From Arcobacter suis CECT 7833 (GTDB lineage: Bacteria > Campylobacterota > Campylobacteria > Campylobacterales > Arcobacteraceae): DNA of 64,000 bases. Positions 53,489-62,895 of this stretch are shown here, piece by piece. The position numbers and the translations under genes were made by a program. The notes under the pieces were generated by a model that ran no database searches, was not told where the DNA came from, and was given only the letters and a program-made list of their open reading frames with translations. The stretch spans positions 1,364,001 to 1,428,000 of the forward strand of contig NZ_CP032100.1 of the NCBI RefSeq assembly GCF_003544815.1, in the 5' to 3' direction. The stretch's first letter is position 1. Each line of letters opens with the position of its first letter.

Positions 53489-54976
53489 CTATTTTAATGG
53501 TAATTTTATTACGAATTTTGTTCCAAAATCTGTATTATATACATTTATTTTTCCACCACTATGTTCTTCGATAATAGTTTTACTCATATATAATCCTAAT
53601 CCTGTTCCATTTTTATTATTTTTAGTTGAAAAATATGGGTCAAATATTTTACCAATAACTGTATCTTTTATTCCACCAGCATTATCTTCAAACTCAATAA
53701 ATAAACTACTATTTTTTTCATAAGTACTAATATTTATAAGCCTATTTTGAATATTTTTTTCAATCATTGCATCAGAAGAATTTTTTGCCAAATTTATAAA
53801 AACTTGAACTATTTCATTTAAATATATTTCTAAACTAGAATCTGAACTATTTTGATAGTTTATTTTAATAGAATTTAGTTTAAATGAATATGCTAAAAAA
53901 TCCATAGATTTTTCAATAACATTTTTTATATACACTTTTTCTTTTTTCTTATTTGGTTTAAAATAATCCCTAAAATCATCTATTGTTTTTGACATGTAAT
54001 CAAGTTGAGAACTAACTTGAGAAACTACATCTTCTAGTAATTCATCTGAAATTTGTCCATCAACCATTTTTATTAAAGGTAACTTTTGAATCAAAATAGA
54101 AACAGCTTGTAAAGGTTGTCTCCATTGATGAGCAATCATACTTATCATTTCACCCATAGCTGCTGATTTTGATTGTTCTACTAATAAATTTTGTTGATTC
54201 TTTAACTCAATTTGAGAACTTATATTTTCACCTATTGCATCATAACTTATAATATTCCCAATATTGTCAAAATTTGGATGAATTGTAGTTCTCACCCAAT
54301 AAACTTCACCATTTTTTTTACAGTTTTGAATTTCACCTTGCCACATATTTCCAGATTTTATAGTTTCCCATAGATTCTCAAAAACTTTTTTTGGCATATC
54401 TGGATGTCTTAAAATATTATGTGTTTTTCCAATTAACTCAAAAGACTCAAAACCTGATATTCTACAAAATGCACTTGATACACTTATCATAATACCGTTT
54501 ATATCGGTTCTCGACATAATTACATATTTATCAACTATATCAATAGATTTATTTAAAGCACTCTCTATTTGAGCTATTGATTTTGAATAAATATCTAAAA
54601 TACCAGAAAAAATCTCTTCAAAATAAAAAACTATTTTTTCTATTAATTCAACAGATTGAATATTTAATTTAAAAGCAAAATCAATCAAAGCATTTTTAAA
54701 AGAAGAACACAATAAAAAAAGTTCACTTGATTTAATATTTTGTTTTTTTAAATACTTAATAAAATCCATAATAACAACAGAATTTTCAACTTTTTCTTGA
54801 TTTCTTACAACTTGAATGTAGTGTTCAATAACACCAAAAGCATATCTTTTAATAAATAAATCTTTATCAATTGAATAATCATTTATTATTTTCATAACAG
54901 CAGGTGAACTTATCCAAGTTCTAATAATTGATATTTTATCTTTTTCTATTTTTTCTATAAAATTATCTATTTGCAT
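53489..54976 (-). CDS. PAS-domain histidine kinase with helical N-terminal domain (orphan)
   Basis: 495 residues, no membrane segment. Residues 1-155 form a helical bundle (ending SIAQIESALNKSIDIVDKYV) that resembles a sensor-globin-like or RsbR-like head, but I cannot name it. An Aer-like PAS domain follows (NILRHPDMPK, LWETI), then HisKA with SMIAHQWRQPLQAV, and an ATPase with NLAKNSSDAM, DNAGGI and GTGLGLYMSK. No response regulator is adjacent. It is similar in plan to the kinase at 9427. Confidence 0.9.
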   Translation of the reverse strand: MQIDNFIEKIEKDKISIIRTWISSPAVMKIINDYSIDKDLFIKRYAFGVIEHYIQVVRNQEKVENSVVIMDFIKYLKKQNIKSSELFLLCSSFKNALIDFAFKLNIQSVELIEKIVFYFEEIFSGILDIYSKSIAQIESALNKSIDIVDKYVIMSRTDINGIMISVSSAFCRISGFESFELIGKTHNILRHPDMPKKVFENLWETIKSGNMWQGEIQNCKKNGEVYWVRTTIHPNFDNIGNIISYDAIGENISSQIELKNQQNLLVEQSKSAAMGEMISMIAHQWRQPLQAVSILIQKLPLIKMVDGQISDELLEDVVSQVSSQLDYMSKTIDDFRDYFKPNKKKEKVYIKNVIEKSMDFLAYSFKLNSIKINYQNSSDSSLEIYLNEIVQVFINLAKNSSDAMIEKNIQNRLINISTYEKNSSLFIEFEDNAGGIKDTVIGKIFDPYFSTKNNKNGTGLGLYMSKTIIEEHSGGKINVYNTDFGTKFVIKLPLK

Positions 54977-54981
54977 AGTTC

Positions 54982-55158
54982 CTACTGTTTTTTATTTTTT
55001 TCTTCAAAAAAATTACAAGCTTGTCCACTTGAATTTTTTACTACGATTGAGGGAAGATATTTTGACTTAAACCCATAAGATTTACAACCATGAGGCTGAC
55101 TGGCCTCCCAGGTAACAAAATAATAAATACATTTTTGACAAGCTATTCTTTTTTCCAT
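54982..55158 (-). CDS. Small four-Cys protein, 58 residues
   Basis: The sequence starts MEKRIACQKCIYYFVTWEAS and continues with PHGCKSYGFKSKYLPS and SGQACNFF. The four Cys (CxxC, C, C) suggest metal or cluster binding. Its ATG lies ten bases from recR on the same strand. I recall similar proteins among Campylobacterota but know no function. Confidence 0.72.
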   Translation of the reverse strand: MEKRIACQKCIYYFVTWEASQPHGCKSYGFKSKYLPSIVVKNSSGQACNFFEEKNKKQ

Positions 55159-55168
55159 TTAAACTATC

Positions 55169-55741
55169 TTATATTTCAACTTTACTTTGTATCGCTTTTG
55201 AAAGAGATAAAATATCTACATTTTCTAAACTAACTCCCGTTGGGACACCTTGAGCAATTTTTGTAAACTTTATGTTGTGATTTTTTAATTTATCTTCAAT
55301 AAATAAAATAAATGCATCATTTGCAATAGATGGAGTTATTGCAAATAAAATATTTTCAACTTCATTATCATTTATAAATTTATGTAAAGAATCTAATACC
55401 TCTTGGTCTAACTCTTCAATTACAAAATATTTTCCATCAAATTGCCTTGAATCCTCAATAACAAAAATATCTTTTGCACTTTGAACAATACACAATTTTG
55501 TGTTATCCCTTGACTCATCCAAACAAACTTCACAAATTTCATGTTCACTCATAGAACCGCAACGAACGCATTTAGTGATGTTTTTTAGGGCATTTTCAAT
55601 ACTATGGGCGATTTTAATCCCACAATAATTGTCATTCATAACAATATGATATGCAAGTCTAAGAGCTGATTTTTTACCAATAGTAGGCAAAGATTCAAAA
55701 GCTTCAACAAGTTCGTAAAATTTTTCTAGTCCTTTATTCAT
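55169..55741 (-). CDS. recR: Recombination mediator RecR
   Basis: 190 residues. LPTIGKKSALRLAYH is the helix-hairpin-helix, CVRCGSMSEHEICEVC the zinc finger, and LCIVQSAKDIFVIE the start of the Toprim domain. It helps load RecA on gapped DNA. It may be the first gene of a run through the Cys protein, the PAS kinase and dut. Confidence 0.96.
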   Translation of the reverse strand: MNKGLEKFYELVEAFESLPTIGKKSALRLAYHIVMNDNYCGIKIAHSIENALKNITKCVRCGSMSEHEICEVCLDESRDNTKLCIVQSAKDIFVIEDSRQFDGKYFVIEELDQEVLDSLHKFINDNEVENILFAITPSIANDAFILFIEDKLKNHNIKFTKIAQGVPTGVSLENVDILSLSKAIQSKVEI

Positions 55742-55810
55742 AGGCGGATTATATCTAAGATTTTTTATAAATTATATAAAACCATAATAGTTGTAAATTC
55801 AATAAAAATT

Positions 55811-55831
55811 TATCAACTTTTAGATAAAATC
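55811..55831 (+). promoter_or_regulatory. dnaJ promoter element shared with tatB
   Basis: TATCAAC followed by TTTTAGATAAAATC. It matches 20 of 21 bases of 21351-21371 upstream of tatB. TAAAAT is a good -10 box about 40 bases before the dnaJ start. Confidence 0.5.
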
Positions 55832-55872
55832 GCGACTTGCATTAATTTAAATATTTTTTAAGGAGATAGAAA

Positions 55873-56994
55873 TTGACTGAAATAGATTATTATGAACTAC
55901 TAGAAGTTAGTAAAGGTTCAGATAAAAGTACAATTAAAAAAGCTTATAGACAAATGGCTATGAAATATCATCCTGATAAAAATCCAGGTGATAACGAAGC
56001 TGAAGAAAGATTCAAAGCTATAAACGAAGCTTATCAAGTATTAAGTGATGAAGAAAAAAGAGCTATTTATGATAGACATGGAAAAGCAGGACTTGAAGGT
56101 CATGGACAAAGAGGTGGTTTCTCTGGTGGTTTTGATGACTTAAGTTCTGTTTTTGAAGAGATGTTTGGAAGTGCTTTTGGTGGAAGTTCACGAGGAAGAA
56201 AACAAAGAAAAACTTACAACTATAATCTTGATGTTACAGTTGAAGTTAAACTTGAATTTAATGAAGCTGTTTTTGGTTGCAAAAAAGAGATAAATTATAA
56301 ATACAAAACAGCTTGTAAATCTTGTTCTGGAACGGGTGCAAAAGATGGGAAACTAGCAACTTGTAATACTTGTAACGGACACGGTCAAGTTCATGCAAGA
56401 CAAGGATTTATGACTTTTGCTCAAACTTGTCCAAAATGTGGTGGAACTGGTCAAGCAGCGGCAGCTTCTTGTAAATCATGTGGTGGAACAGGATACGATG
56501 AAGTAAAAGAGAATTTCAAAGTTGATATTCCAGAAGGTGTAAATGATGGAATGAGAATCAGAGTTTCTCATAAAGGAAATATTGCACCTGATGGCTCAAG
56601 GGGAGATTTATATTTACAAGTTAAAGTAAAAGAAGATTCACATTTTGTAAGACATGATGATGATATTTATTATGAAGCTCCAATATTCTTTACACAAATT
56701 GCACTTGGTGGTAAAATTACTGTTCCCACTTTAAGAGGTGAGATTGAACTTGAAATTCCAAAAGGCGCAAAAGATAAACAACAATTTACTTTTAAAGGTG
56801 AAGGTGTAAAATCTGTTCAAGGTTATGGAAAAGGTAATTTAGTTGTTCAAATCAAAATTGAATATCCAAAAGAACTAAACAGCGAACAAATCGAATTATT
56901 AGAAAAACTTCAAGAAAGTTTTGGAATAGAAAGTAAACCTCACGAATCAAGTTTTGAATCAATGTTTGATAAAGTTAAAAAGTGGTTTGCATAA
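55873..56994 (+). CDS. dnaJ: Chaperone protein DnaJ
   Basis: 373 residues from TTG 55873, set by AAGGAGATAG upstream and by the family start TEIDYYELLEV. J-domain with HPDKN, a Gly/Phe-rich region (HGQRGGFSGGFDD), four zinc-finger repeats (CKSCSGTG, CNTCNGHG, CPKCGGTG, CKSCGGTG) and the C-terminal substrate domains are all intact. It delivers unfolded clients to DnaK. trpB follows after about 30 bases. Confidence 0.97.
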   Translation: MTEIDYYELLEVSKGSDKSTIKKAYRQMAMKYHPDKNPGDNEAEERFKAINEAYQVLSDEEKRAIYDRHGKAGLEGHGQRGGFSGGFDDLSSVFEEMFGSAFGGSSRGRKQRKTYNYNLDVTVEVKLEFNEAVFGCKKEINYKYKTACKSCSGTGAKDGKLATCNTCNGHGQVHARQGFMTFAQTCPKCGGTGQAAAASCKSCGGTGYDEVKENFKVDIPEGVNDGMRIRVSHKGNIAPDGSRGDLYLQVKVKEDSHFVRHDDDIYYEAPIFFTQIALGGKITVPTLRGEIELEIPKGAKDKQQFTFKGEGVKSVQGYGKGNLVVQIKIEYPKELNSEQIELLEKLQESFGIESKPHESSFESMFDKVKKWFA

Positions 56995-57023
56995 AAAATC
57001 AAAATTAAGAAAAAAGGAAATAA

Positions 57024-58241
57024 ATGAATAAATCATATTTAGAATCAATGCCAGATATTAATGGATTTTTTGGAAAATTTGGAGGTTCATTTATTCCCCC
57101 TATTTTGGAAAAACCTTTTGCTGACATTACAAAAGCTTATGCTGAATTAAAAAACTCTCCTGAATTTATAAAAGAATTAAAATATGTTAGAAAACATTAT
57201 CAAGGTCGACCTACTCCTATTTCTTATGCAAAAAATCTTACAGAATTTTGTGGTGGAGCAAAAATCTATCTAAAAAGAGAAGATTTAAATCATACTGGTG
57301 CGCATAAATTAAACCACTGTATGGCTGAAGTTATTCTTGCTAAATATCTTGGAAAGAAAAAAGTAATCGCAGAAACAGGAGCTGGACAACATGGAGTTGC
57401 ACTAGCAACAGCTGCTGCATATTTTGGATTGGAATGTGAAATTCACATGGGTGAAGTTGATATTGCGAAAGAACATCCAAATGTTGTAAGAATGAAAATA
57501 CTTGGAGCTAAAGTAGTTCCAGCAACTCATGGTTTAAAAACTTTAAAAGAAGCTGTTGATTCAGCTTTTGAAGCATATTTAGCTGACACTGAAAACTCAA
57601 TTTATTGTATTGGTTCTGTGGTTGGTCCGCATCCATTTCCTATGATGGTGAGAGATTTTCAAAGTATAATTGGATTTGAATCAAGGGAACAATTTTTTGA
57701 ACATGAACCAAATCTACCTGATAATGTAGTTGCTTGTGTTGGTGGAGGAAGTAATGCTATGGGAATTTTTGCTGGTTTCATTGATGAAAAGCAAGTAAAT
57801 CTTTATGGTGTTGAACCAATGGGAAAAGGTGAAAAAATCGGTGAACATAGTGCCACTTTGACTTATGGACAAGAGGGAATTATGCATGGATTTAACTCTA
57901 TTATGTTAAAAGATGAAGAAGGAAATCCAGCACCTGTTTATTCTATTGGAAGTGGAATTGATTATCCAGGAATTGGTCCAGAACATGCTTATTTAAAAGA
58001 GTCAGGAAGAAGCAAAGTTGGACTTTGTGATGATGATGAAGCGGTTGATGCTTTTTATAAGTTATCACAACTAGAAGGAATTATTCCAGCACTTGAATCA
58101 GCTCATGCTGTTGGATTTGCGATGAAACTTGCATCTACACTTCCAAAAGATAAAACTATTTTAGTAAGTCTTAGTGGTCGCGGAGATAAAGATATTGATT
58201 TTGTGATAGAAAACTATCCCATTCCAAATAGTAAATTTTAA
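57024..58241 (+). CDS. trpB: Tryptophan synthase beta subunit
   Basis: 405 residues. The PLP Lys lies in [10 protein letters not shown], the catalytic Glu in [11 protein letters not shown], the phosphate loop in [10 protein letters not shown]. It joins indole and serine. The Lys motif reads HKLNHCMAE where most TrpB1 proteins have HKINN, marking a divergent branch. trpA is not adjacent. Confidence 0.94.
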   Translation: MNKSYLESMPDINGFFGKFGGSFIPPILEKPFADITKAYAELKNSPEFIKELKYVRKHYQGRPTPISYAKNLTEFCGGAKIYLKREDLNHTGAHKLNHCMAEVILAKYLGKKKVIAETGAGQHGVALATAAAYFGLECEIHMGEVDIAKEHPNVVRMKILGAKVVPATHGLKTLKEAVDSAFEAYLADTENSIYCIGSVVGPHPFPMMVRDFQSIIGFESREQFFEHEPNLPDNVVACVGGGSNAMGIFAGFIDEKQVNLYGVEPMGKGEKIGEHSATLTYGQEGIMHGFNSIMLKDEEGNPAPVYSIGSGIDYPGIGPEHAYLKESGRSKVGLCDDDEAVDAFYKLSQLEGIIPALESAHAVGFAMKLASTLPKDKTILVSLSGRGDKDIDFVIENYPIPNSKF

Positions 58242-58250
58242 AGGAAAAAT

Positions 58251-58844
58251 ATGAAACTTGAATATGCAGGATTAAAACCAGTTATAACTGAACATGGAAT
58301 ATCTTTTAAAGAAGGAAAAGACGATAAGTTTTCTTATTTTCCTTTTGTTTTTGAAGTTTTAAATGCTCTAGATAATAACTATGAAAGTATTAAAACTCAC
58401 TCTCATCAAATTAAAATAGAAAATTTTAATTTTTCTCAAACAATAAATAAACTTTTGGCAATTAATCCAAATATTCAAGTTTCTATAGATAAAGAAATAG
58501 AAAATTATTTAATTCATTTAGAAAATGAAGAAAATGAGATAAAAAGTAGAACAAATTTATCAGATATTGAAAAAGAAATATATCTTACAAATTTAAAACT
58601 AATGAGAGATTATAAAATTCAAAGAGCAACAAATAAAATATTTTATTTTAATTGTATTGAAGCAATAGTTGAAATAATTAAAAAAAATAAAATAAAAAAA
58701 ATTGATACAATCTTTAATGAAAAATTTTGGCATATTTTAAAAACTATTCAAAATAGACTTTTACACTACAAATTAACTTCAACTTTAAAAACAGATGAAA
58801 ATAATGGTGTTTTAAAAATCAGTTTATCAATGAATATTTTTTAA
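58251..58844 (+). CDS. Hypothetical protein, 197 residues
   Basis: A soluble protein with a short beta N-terminal part (EYAGLKPVITEHGISF) and a long Lys/Glu-rich helical body (NYLIHLENEENEIKSRTNLS). An RBS (AAAGGAAAA) precedes its ATG ten bases after trpB. Its end overlaps the opposite gene by four bases. Not recognised. Confidence 0.75.
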   Translation: MKLEYAGLKPVITEHGISFKEGKDDKFSYFPFVFEVLNALDNNYESIKTHSHQIKIENFNFSQTINKLLAINPNIQVSIDKEIENYLIHLENEENEIKSRTNLSDIEKEIYLTNLKLMRDYKIQRATNKIFYFNCIEAIVEIIKKNKIKKIDTIFNEKFWHILKTIQNRLLHYKLTSTLKTDENNGVLKISLSMNIF

Positions 58845-59509
58845 AACTGTTTTATCATAGTTTTATTTATATCTTCAAGTTCTTGGTATTTATAAACTAA
58901 CTCTTGATATTTTAGATTATAGTCATTATATAAAAATGAATAATCGTTTTTTTCATCTTTATATTTATCATAACCTCTTTTTGAGGTATTTGATAAAGCA
59001 CTTATAAAATTAAAAGAATTAACTTTTGTTAAAATCTCATCTAGTCTATCTTGAGATATTACATCTGTTGAATTAGCATTTGGATTATTTACTTTTTGAG
59101 TTATAGATTCATGGAGTAAATCAGCTAAACTATTATTACTTGAAGATAAAAAAATGTTTTTATCTTCATAACTACTACTTAAATATGAAAATCCCACATT
59201 AAAAGGTTCTCCTAAAACTGTATTAAACAAAGCTTTTGATAGATAATCATCACTTGAAAAAAGCGTTGCAAGTCTAAGATTTTTTGCCATACTTTTATCA
59301 TCTTCATTTACAAATAAAGTATCAATCTCTTCTAATGTTATTCCTTTTATATTTTCATAACTTAAAGAGTTTGTTTTTGTTGATGGAGTTGTGTTTGTAG
59401 TTGAATTATTAACCAAAGTAGTTAAAAATGAATTTGAGTTTGTTGTAGTATTTGAATTATTAGAAGCCGAAATTTGCGCTATTATTGAATCTATATTTGA
59501 AGTTATCAT
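58841..59509 (-). CDS. Hypothetical Ser/Thr/Asn-rich protein, 222 residues
   Basis: The first 50 residues are low-complexity Asn/Ser/Thr (NNSNTTTNSNSFLTTLVNNS) with no Sec signal. A mixed middle region (about 75-135) and a Tyr-rich coiled-coil end (KYQELVYKYQELED) follow. It shares style, not clear homology, with the 26782 gene. Its start overlaps the DUF455 stop by one base. Flagellar-type secretion is an untested guess. Confidence 0.72.
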   Translation of the reverse strand: MITSNIDSIIAQISASNNSNTTTNSNSFLTTLVNNSTTNTTPSTKTNSLSYENIKGITLEEIDTLFVNEDDKSMAKNLRLATLFSSDDYLSKALFNTVLGEPFNVGFSYLSSSYEDKNIFLSSSNNSLADLLHESITQKVNNPNANSTDVISQDRLDEILTKVNSFNFISALSNTSKRGYDKYKDEKNDYSFLYNDYNLKYQELVYKYQELEDINKTMIKQF

Positions 59510-60327
59510 TAGTTACAATCCTCTTTTTTTGATAAAAACTTTAGTTCATTACAAGAAAATCCTGCTTCTTTTCTAGCAATAAAGTTTAAATCCATTTTTC
59601 TTTTTGTACTTCCAGGAAATACTTCTTCTATTATTTTTAAATATGTAGATTCTGGTTCTAAGTTTAATCTATCACATTCATACTTAAACCAAAAATCACC
59701 TTTTTTTACATGATCAACTTCTTCATCTAAAATAATTTTTAAAGCTTTTAAAAATTTATTATTAAATTCATCCCTATTTGAGTTTAATTTTTCCATAATT
59801 TTTGGATTCTGATCAAGTCCATTTGCTTCAAGATATCGTGGAACTGCTGCCATTCTTCGTAAAAAATCTGGTGTTTGCTCCATTGCTTCAAAAAGATTTT
59901 TATGAACAGGGAAATCTCCATAAACTCCTTCTAGTTCAGTTAATAACTCTTCAAGCATTAAAAAATGTCTTATTTCATCATTTGCCACTTCAAGCCAATC
60001 TTCATAATATTTTTTTGGCATATCTTTAAATCTAAGTGCAGCATCTAAAGCCAAATCAATAGCTGAATATTCTATATGCAAAATAGTATGAACAAGATAT
60101 TTTTTTCCTTCAATAGATTTGAAATTTTTTATTACTGGAAGTGCGGTTGGTTTAATTATTTCTAAAAAAGTATAGTACGAAGGTTTATCAAAAGTATAAG
60201 GTATATAAGATTCTTTCATAATATATTTATCATTTAAAAAATTATTATAAAAAACTTTGAACTTTTCAATTTTATCTTTTGGAACACTTGTATGTAAAAT
60301 ATCCTCTAATACTGAAAAATAATCCAT
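59509..60327 (-). CDS. DUF455-family ferritin-like protein
   Basis: 272 residues, mostly helical, with iron-type motifs NDEIRHFLML (Glu and His) and DEEVDHVKKGDFW, spaced like a two-helix diiron site. This matches the DUF455 family, which belongs to the ferritin-like superfamily that includes MiaE; its reaction is unknown. It is divergent from the metallo-hydrolase gene with a short shared promoter. Confidence 0.85.
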   Translation of the reverse strand: MDYFSVLEDILHTSVPKDKIEKFKVFYNNFLNDKYIMKESYIPYTFDKPSYYTFLEIIKPTALPVIKNFKSIEGKKYLVHTILHIEYSAIDLALDAALRFKDMPKKYYEDWLEVANDEIRHFLMLEELLTELEGVYGDFPVHKNLFEAMEQTPDFLRRMAAVPRYLEANGLDQNPKIMEKLNSNRDEFNNKFLKALKIILDEEVDHVKKGDFWFKYECDRLNLEPESTYLKIIEEVFPGSTKRKMDLNFIARKEAGFSCNELKFLSKKEDCN

Positions 60328-60345
60328 AAATAACCTCTTTTTTGA

Positions 60346-60351
60346 TATAAT
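60346..60351 (+). promoter_or_regulatory. Probable -10 box of the metallo-hydrolase gene
   Basis: TATAAT preceded by TGA (TGATATAAT) gives an extended-looking -10 motif 30 bases before the gene start at 60382. Confidence 0.45.
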
Positions 60352-60381
60352 TTAATGAATTTTAGCAAAGTAAGGTTAAAA

Positions 60382-60975
60382 ATGGATATAAAAGTTCAAC
60401 CAATGGGTGATTATCAAACAAATTGTTATATTGTTACAATAAATGATAAAGATTTAATTATAGACCCAGGTGTAAATGCATTTTCATGGATAAAAAGAAA
60501 TGTAAAAAATCCTATTGCTATTTTAAATACCCATGGACATTTTGATCATGTTTGGTCAAATCAAGAGGTAAAAGATAACTATAAAATAAAATTATTTATT
60601 CCCAAAGATGATGAATTTATGTTAACACTTGATCCTTATGGTTTTGGAATGCCACCATCTTATGCAGATATTTTAGTAAATCCTGATGAAGAAATAGAAA
60701 TTGAAGGAATAAAAATAAAGTTCCATCATTTTCCAGGGCATACTCCTGGATGTAGTGCTATTCAAATTAATAAACATTTATTTACAGGTGACTTTATTTT
60801 TAAAGGTACTATTGGTAGATTTGATTTTCCTAATTCAAATGCTACACTAATGAAACGAAGTTTAAATAAAATATTACAATGGAATGAAGATTTTCATATT
60901 TATCCTGGGCATGGCGATAAAACAACCTTAAAAAGTGAGATACAAACACTAAAACAATGGGAAAAACATATTTAA
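60382..60975 (+). CDS. MBL-fold metallo-hydrolase (glyoxalase II-like)
   Basis: About 197 residues from ATG 60382 (AAGG upstream; an earlier ATG at 60355 is less likely). Zinc motif THGHFDH, then HFPGHTPG, FTGDFIFKGTIGR and YPGHGDKTT are all present. It resembles YcbL-type hydroxyacylglutathione hydrolases; the substrate is not certain. The first of three genes leading into the GGDEF pair. Confidence 0.9.
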   Translation: MDIKVQPMGDYQTNCYIVTINDKDLIIDPGVNAFSWIKRNVKNPIAILNTHGHFDHVWSNQEVKDNYKIKLFIPKDDEFMLTLDPYGFGMPPSYADILVNPDEEIEIEGIKIKFHHFPGHTPGCSAIQINKHLFTGDFIFKGTIGRFDFPNSNATLMKRSLNKILQWNEDFHIYPGHGDKTTLKSEIQTLKQWEKHI

Positions 60976-60991
60976 ATAAAGGCTTTAGTTC

Positions 60992-61894
60992 ATGAATTTT
61001 TCTTGTGAGACGATTATTAATGAGAATGAAAAATTAAAATTAACAGATTTAGAAAAAAGTTGTTTAAATATATTTGATTATTTAAAATTACATCATCATA
61101 TCAATTTTTTACAAATTGATATAAAAAAAAATGACCATATTCAAAATCTTTTTTTATATACAAATAAAAACGAAGATTATTTGGTTAATACTTTAGAATT
61201 CCAACAAAATTGTGATACGACAATTATTTTTCATTTTTTATCAAAAGATGAAGAAGATTATGAATCAGTTAAAAATCATTTAGATTCAATCCAAATGTCA
61301 TTATTAATATTTTCTCAATCTTTATTTAATAAATATATGGAAAGAACTTTAAATGAAATGTCTTTAGTTGATCATTTAACAGGTTCTTATAATAGATGTT
61401 ATTTAGATAATTATGCTGCTAATTTATTAAGTCTTTCAAATAGAGAACAAAAAAAGATCGCTTTTGTAAAAGTGGGAATTGATCAATTTAAAGCAGTAAT
61501 TGATGAATTTGATTATGAAGTTGGGGATAAAGTTTTAAAAGCACTTGCACAAACTTTAAAAGAAAGCGTGAGAGAATCAGATTTAGTTATTAAAATTTCC
61601 AATGATGAATTTTTGGTTATTTTATTAAATATAATTAATGAAAACAATGCTATACTAATATCTCAAAAACTTATTAATAATTTTAGTAAACAAGAAGTTA
61701 TTATAAATGAAAAAACAAAACAAACACTAATGAAAACTATTTGTAGTGGAGTTTCGATATATCCAGACAATGCTACAACTATAGATGAAATTATAAAAAA
61801 ATCTGATATTGCTTTATATGAAGCTAGAAATAGAGGAAGAAGTCAAGTTTTTATGTTTAGTGAAGAAGATACAAATAAAATAGATTTCTTTTAG
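60992..61894 (+). CDS. GGDEF-domain protein with altered signature (first twin)
   Basis: 300 residues. An N-terminal soluble sensor-like domain (1-125) precedes a GGDEF domain whose signature reads ISNDEFLVIL: two of the glycines are replaced (S-N-D-E-F). It keeps DHLTGSYNR and ALYEARNRGR. Without the GG turn, cyclase activity is doubtful; it may bind GTP or c-di-GMP, or dimerise with its neighbour. It is adjacent to a paralogue (61903-62877) with shared stretches such as FKAVIDEFDY. Confidence 0.87.
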   Translation: MNFSCETIINENEKLKLTDLEKSCLNIFDYLKLHHHINFLQIDIKKNDHIQNLFLYTNKNEDYLVNTLEFQQNCDTTIIFHFLSKDEEDYESVKNHLDSIQMSLLIFSQSLFNKYMERTLNEMSLVDHLTGSYNRCYLDNYAANLLSLSNREQKKIAFVKVGIDQFKAVIDEFDYEVGDKVLKALAQTLKESVRESDLVIKISNDEFLVILLNIINENNAILISQKLINNFSKQEVIINEKTKQTLMKTICSGVSIYPDNATTIDEIIKKSDIALYEARNRGRSQVFMFSEEDTNKIDFF

Positions 61895-61902
61895 GTGTTT
61901 AT

Positions 61903-62877
61903 ATGAAAAATAAGATTTTAGAGTTAATTAAATCATCAGCTACAAAGGAAGAAGATTATAAAGCTTTAGTAAGTATTTTTAATCTTCATGAACAATTACA
62001 ATATGCTACAAATATTAAGCAAATGGCAGAAGATATATTCTCTTGGTTAAATAAAGAATTTAATATAGATAATCTTACTTTTTCATTATTTGATGTAAAT
62101 AAAAACTATAAAGAAAAAATTTTAGTAAAAGGCGAAGAATTTTATTTAGATGATGAATTATCTTACTTTTTTATTATAAATACTCATACAAGTTTAAATG
62201 CTACTGTTTCATTCAGCACTACTTCAAAAGTACACTTTAAAGTTCTTGAGGCAAAATACAGCACTATAGAAGCAGCATTTTTTCAAGTTTCTCCAATAAT
62301 TCAAAGTGGTATTCTAAAAAAGAATTTTATAGAATCTTCATCTTTAGATTCTGTTACAAATGTATACAATAGAAATTATCTAATCGAAAATTTAAATACA
62401 CATTTAAGACTTTCAAATAATACTCAAAATGAAATCTATTTTTTAATGATAGGAATAGACCATTTCAAAGCCGTAATTGACGAATTTGATTATGATATTG
62501 CGGACAAAGTTTTGATTGAACTTGCAAAAATAATCCACTCAAATATAAATGAATTTGATATGGTTGGAAGATTAAATGGAGATGAGTTTTTAGTTTCAAT
62601 TTTAAATAATGCAAGTGAATATCAAGCAGAAGAAGTTGCAAAAAAAATTATTTCTGATTTTGCTGAAGTTAGCATTTTAGTCAACGAAGAAAAAAAACAT
62701 TCATTGAAAAAAACTATTTGTATTGGATTTGAAGTTTATAGATTATATGAAGATACTACAATAACAGACTGTATTAAAAATGCTGATATTGCACTTTATG
62801 AAGCAAAAAATAAAGGACGAAGTCAACTATTTAAATTTAGTGATTTAAGTGTGGAAGATACTATTGATTTATTTTAA
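61903..62877 (+). CDS. GGDEF-domain protein with altered signature (second twin)
   Basis: 324 residues. N-terminal domain (1-155) not alike in detail, then a GGDEF domain reading LNGDEFLVSIL (N-G-D-E-F), so one of two glycines is retained. DSVTNVYNRNYL, HFKAVIDEFDYDI and ALYEAKNKGRSQLFKFS mirror the upstream gene, showing tandem duplication. Activity is uncertain. The transcript ends in a strong terminator just after the stop. Confidence 0.87.
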   Translation: MKNKILELIKSSATKEEDYKALVSIFNLHEQLQYATNIKQMAEDIFSWLNKEFNIDNLTFSLFDVNKNYKEKILVKGEEFYLDDELSYFFIINTHTSLNATVSFSTTSKVHFKVLEAKYSTIEAAFFQVSPIIQSGILKKNFIESSSLDSVTNVYNRNYLIENLNTHLRLSNNTQNEIYFLMIGIDHFKAVIDEFDYDIADKVLIELAKIIHSNINEFDMVGRLNGDEFLVSILNNASEYQAEEVAKKIISDFAEVSILVNEEKKHSLKKTICIGFEVYRLYEDTTITDCIKNADIALYEAKNKGRSQLFKFSDLSVEDTIDLF

Positions 62878-62895
62878 TCAATAGTATCTTTTTTT
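62855..62895 (+). terminator. Terminator after the GGDEF twins
   Basis: AAGATACTATTGAT (62855-62868) pairs with ATCAATAGTATCTT (62877-62890), a 14-pair stem followed by a T-run. Confidence 0.87.

Noticed and set aside
53130-53723. 197-residue plus-strand frame across the dut and PAS-kinase genes
   Set aside because: Long but antisense to two confidently identified genes, with no RBS.
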